Origin: Flavobacterium flavigenum
GTDB taxonomy: Bacteria > Bacteroidota > Bacteroidia > Flavobacteriales > Flavobacteriaceae
NCBI RefSeq assembly: GCF_027111255.2
Contig: NZ_CP114285.2
Span: 4,216,001 to 4,280,000, forward strand
Direction of reading: 5' to 3'
DNA: 64,000 nt
Shown: piece by piece, positions 62,776-64,000 of the stretch
How the letters are laid out: every line of letters starts with the position of its first letter
How positions within the stretch are numbered: position 1 is the stretch's first letter
The notes under the pieces: model-generated
Database searches by the model: none
What the model was told of the DNA's origin: nothing
Seen by the model: the letters and a program-made list of their open reading frames with translations, nothing else
Made by a program: the position numbers and the translations under genes

Positions 62776-64000
62776 TTACCGTATTGCTTCTTCAATCCAT
62801 GGGGCAGGTGATTCATCTTTTAGATAATAATCAAACCATTGCTGTACACGTACTGAAAAATCCTTCTGGTTCGAAGGTTTTAAGAGGCTGTGTCCTTCGT
62901 CAGTATAAAATAAGGTAACATTTATTTTACCCAGACGGCGTAATGCCATGTAATATTCAACACTTTGGTGCCAGTCCACATGCTGGTCTTTTTTACCTGT
63001 CCATAAAAGCAGAGGTGTAGTAATTTTATCAGCATTAAAAACAGGAGAATTAAGCTGATAAGCAATAGGATTTTCAAAAGGACTTTTGCCTATTCTCCAT
63101 TGTTCTTTGTTCATCCGCCACAAATCAGCTTTTCCGCTATCCCATCCTACGGTAAGATAAAAACTGTTCAGGTCAGTTACTGCAGCTCCGGCAATCGCTG
63201 TGGCAAACAGCTTGGTTTGCGTAATGATAAACGCAGTCTCATAACCTCCGAACGAATGTCCTGTTAGCCCGATTTTATTCGGATTTACTAATCCTTTTTC
63301 AATAATTTGTTTAGTACCGGACACAACACAGTCCGACGCCGAAATGCCGGGATTTCCTTCTTCATGAATAATATCAGGCAAAAAAACAAAATATCCCTGT
63401 GTGGTAAGGTTCGTAGTATTAAAACCATCTTCCAGATAAACACTTGGGTTTCGGTACAAATGAAGTTCATTAGACTGATTTTCATAGATGTGTACTACCA
63501 TAGGATATTTTTTAGCTGTATTGTATCGTGCAGGGTATAACAATACACCTTTTATATTTTGCTTTTTCGAATTTTTATAGTGCATAAGTTCTGCCTTGCC
63601 CCAATCATAATGATAATGTTGCAGGTTGCTTTCAAAAATTGGTTTTGCCTGTGAAGCAGCCGTTTTATACAGTAGTGTCGGAGGTACATCAAACTTTTGT
63701 TGGGTATAGAAAAAAGTATGTTTCTCTTTATTATAAAGCAGTTGCTCAGCATAAAAATCTCCATAAACAATAGTTTTAGGTTCAGGTTTTTTTCTCCATT
63801 TAAAATAGCCGGTCTTGCCATCTGCTCCCTCACCTCGAAGAATAATTCCGTTTTCTAAATCAACTATATCGTTTCTGAATCCTTCATACAAAAGATTAAT
63901 TTTCTTCTTAAAAGGAATATCAGCTATTCGATATTGTATCGCTGATTCCCTTCCATGTGTTAATCGTCTAAACGAATTTCCATTAGGCTTGATAGCCCAC
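62776..64000 (-). CDS. S9 family serine peptidase, N-terminus beyond the window
   Basis: The frame is open from the right edge of the window (reading WAIKPNGNSFRRLTHGRES at the edge) to TAA at 62776-62778, giving 408 residues so far; a TTG at 63889 is internal and not a start. The C-terminal alpha/beta-hydrolase domain has GHSFGGYET (nucleophile), the aspartate in TGKKDQHVDWH and the histidine in TDEGHSLL. It is a relative of the S9 peptidase at 15590-18190. It probably has a signal peptide and propeller domain outside the window. Confidence 0.9.
   Translation of the reverse strand, partial: WAIKPNGNSFRRLTHGRESAIQYRIADIPFKKKINLLYEGFRNDIVDLENGIILRGEGADGKTGYFKWRKKPEPKTIVYGDFYAEQLLYNKEKHTFFYTQQKFDVPPTLLYKTAASQAKPIFESNLQHYHYDWGKAELMHYKNSKKQNIKGVLLYPARYNTAKKYPMVVHIYENQSNELHLYRNPSVYLEDGFNTTNLTTQGYFVFLPDIIHEEGNPGISASDCVVSGTKQIIEKGLVNPNKIGLTGHSFGGYETAFIITQTKLFATAIAGAAVTDLNSFYLTVGWDSGKADLWRMNKEQWRIGKSPFENPIAYQLNSPVFNADKITTPLLLWTGKKDQHVDWHQSVEYYMALRRLGKINVTLFYTDEGHSLLKPSNQKDFSVRVQQWFDYYLKDESPAPWIEEAIR

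Noticed and set aside
63889-63891. TTG as start of the S9 peptidase at the right edge
   Set aside because: The same frame remains open and protein-like to the end of the window, so the start lies outside.
1-64000. CRISPR arrays, insertion sequences, prophage genes
   Set aside because: No regularly spaced repeats, transposase, integrase or phage structural genes were recognised on either strand.

Overview
The window looks like chromosomal DNA of a Flavobacterium-type bacterium (Bacteroidota, Flavobacteriia). The DNA is AT-rich, several genes are preceded by the Bacteroidota promoter -7 motif TAnnTTTG (at lysS and lipB also a -33 TTG 18-19 bases upstream), and the gene content fits: a SusC/SusD pair with its own ECF sigma/anti-sigma couple, Porin_10, DUF4136, DUF5522, DUF763 and DUF6520 proteins, and a lysyl-tRNA synthetase with a C-terminal extension. 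No complete tRNA, rRNA, CRISPR array or insertion sequence was seen.

Layout. 0-3 kb: end of a DKNYY-like gene, a small secreted protein, a truncated haemoglobin, and an overlapping type II restriction-modification pair with an imperfect inverted repeat at its 3' end. 3-12.3 kb: housekeeping metabolism (ilvA, hutU, a D-2-hydroxyacid dehydrogenase with a 59-residue DUF5522 gene, a HExxH mini-protein / PLP enzyme / glucosaminidase cluster, hemL). 12.6-27 kb: an import-and-digest locus on the minus strand with sigma factor, FecR, SusC, SusD, a TlpA-like thioredoxin lipoprotein or exported protein, an S9 peptidase and an M16 peptidase. 28-34 kb: a compact minus-strand run of class III ribonucleotide reductase (core, separate 54-residue glycyl-radical subunit, activase), a CopD-like membrane protein, nadA and nadB. 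34.3-40.3 kb: divergently, a copper nitrite reductase fused to cytochrome c, a second cytochrome c, a SUMF1-type protein, a SCO protein, an outer-membrane barrel, then a D-lactate-dehydrogenase-like gene. An FNR-like palindrome lies between the two divergent anaerobic operons.

40.3-48 kb: a lipoprotein gene, an RloA/RloB-type defence pair in which rloB is broken, a tRNA-like relic, lysS, a Flavobacterium-type palindromic repeat, lipB and a two-domain NTF2-like protein. 48-54 kb: rnhB, a porin, a CBS-domain cysteine/cystathionine synthase and a DUF763 protein ending in a sliding-clamp-type motif. 54-59 kb: a hybrid histidine kinase, response regulator, HEAT-repeat membrane protein and processive-type glycosyltransferase in one direction, probably a signal-controlled polysaccharide module. 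58.8-59.3 kb: a decayed AraC-type regulator. 59.5-60.5 kb: divergent HxlR regulator and NTF2-like gene. 60.8-64 kb: a MauE/propeller membrane protein, a small secreted cysteine-containing DUF6520 protein and, convergent to them, an S9 peptidase that runs off the window and is clearly related to the S9 peptidase at 15.6-18.2 kb.

The best candidates for undescribed biology are the MauE-propeller/DUF6520/S9 module with its 21-bp spaced upstream repeats and its parallel to the SusCD-TlpA-S9-M16 locus, the split glycyl-radical reductase in an operon with nadA/nadB, the DUF763 protein with a clamp-type tail, and the kinase/HEAT/glycosyltransferase operon. All family names are by recognition from the protein sequences; no database search was run.
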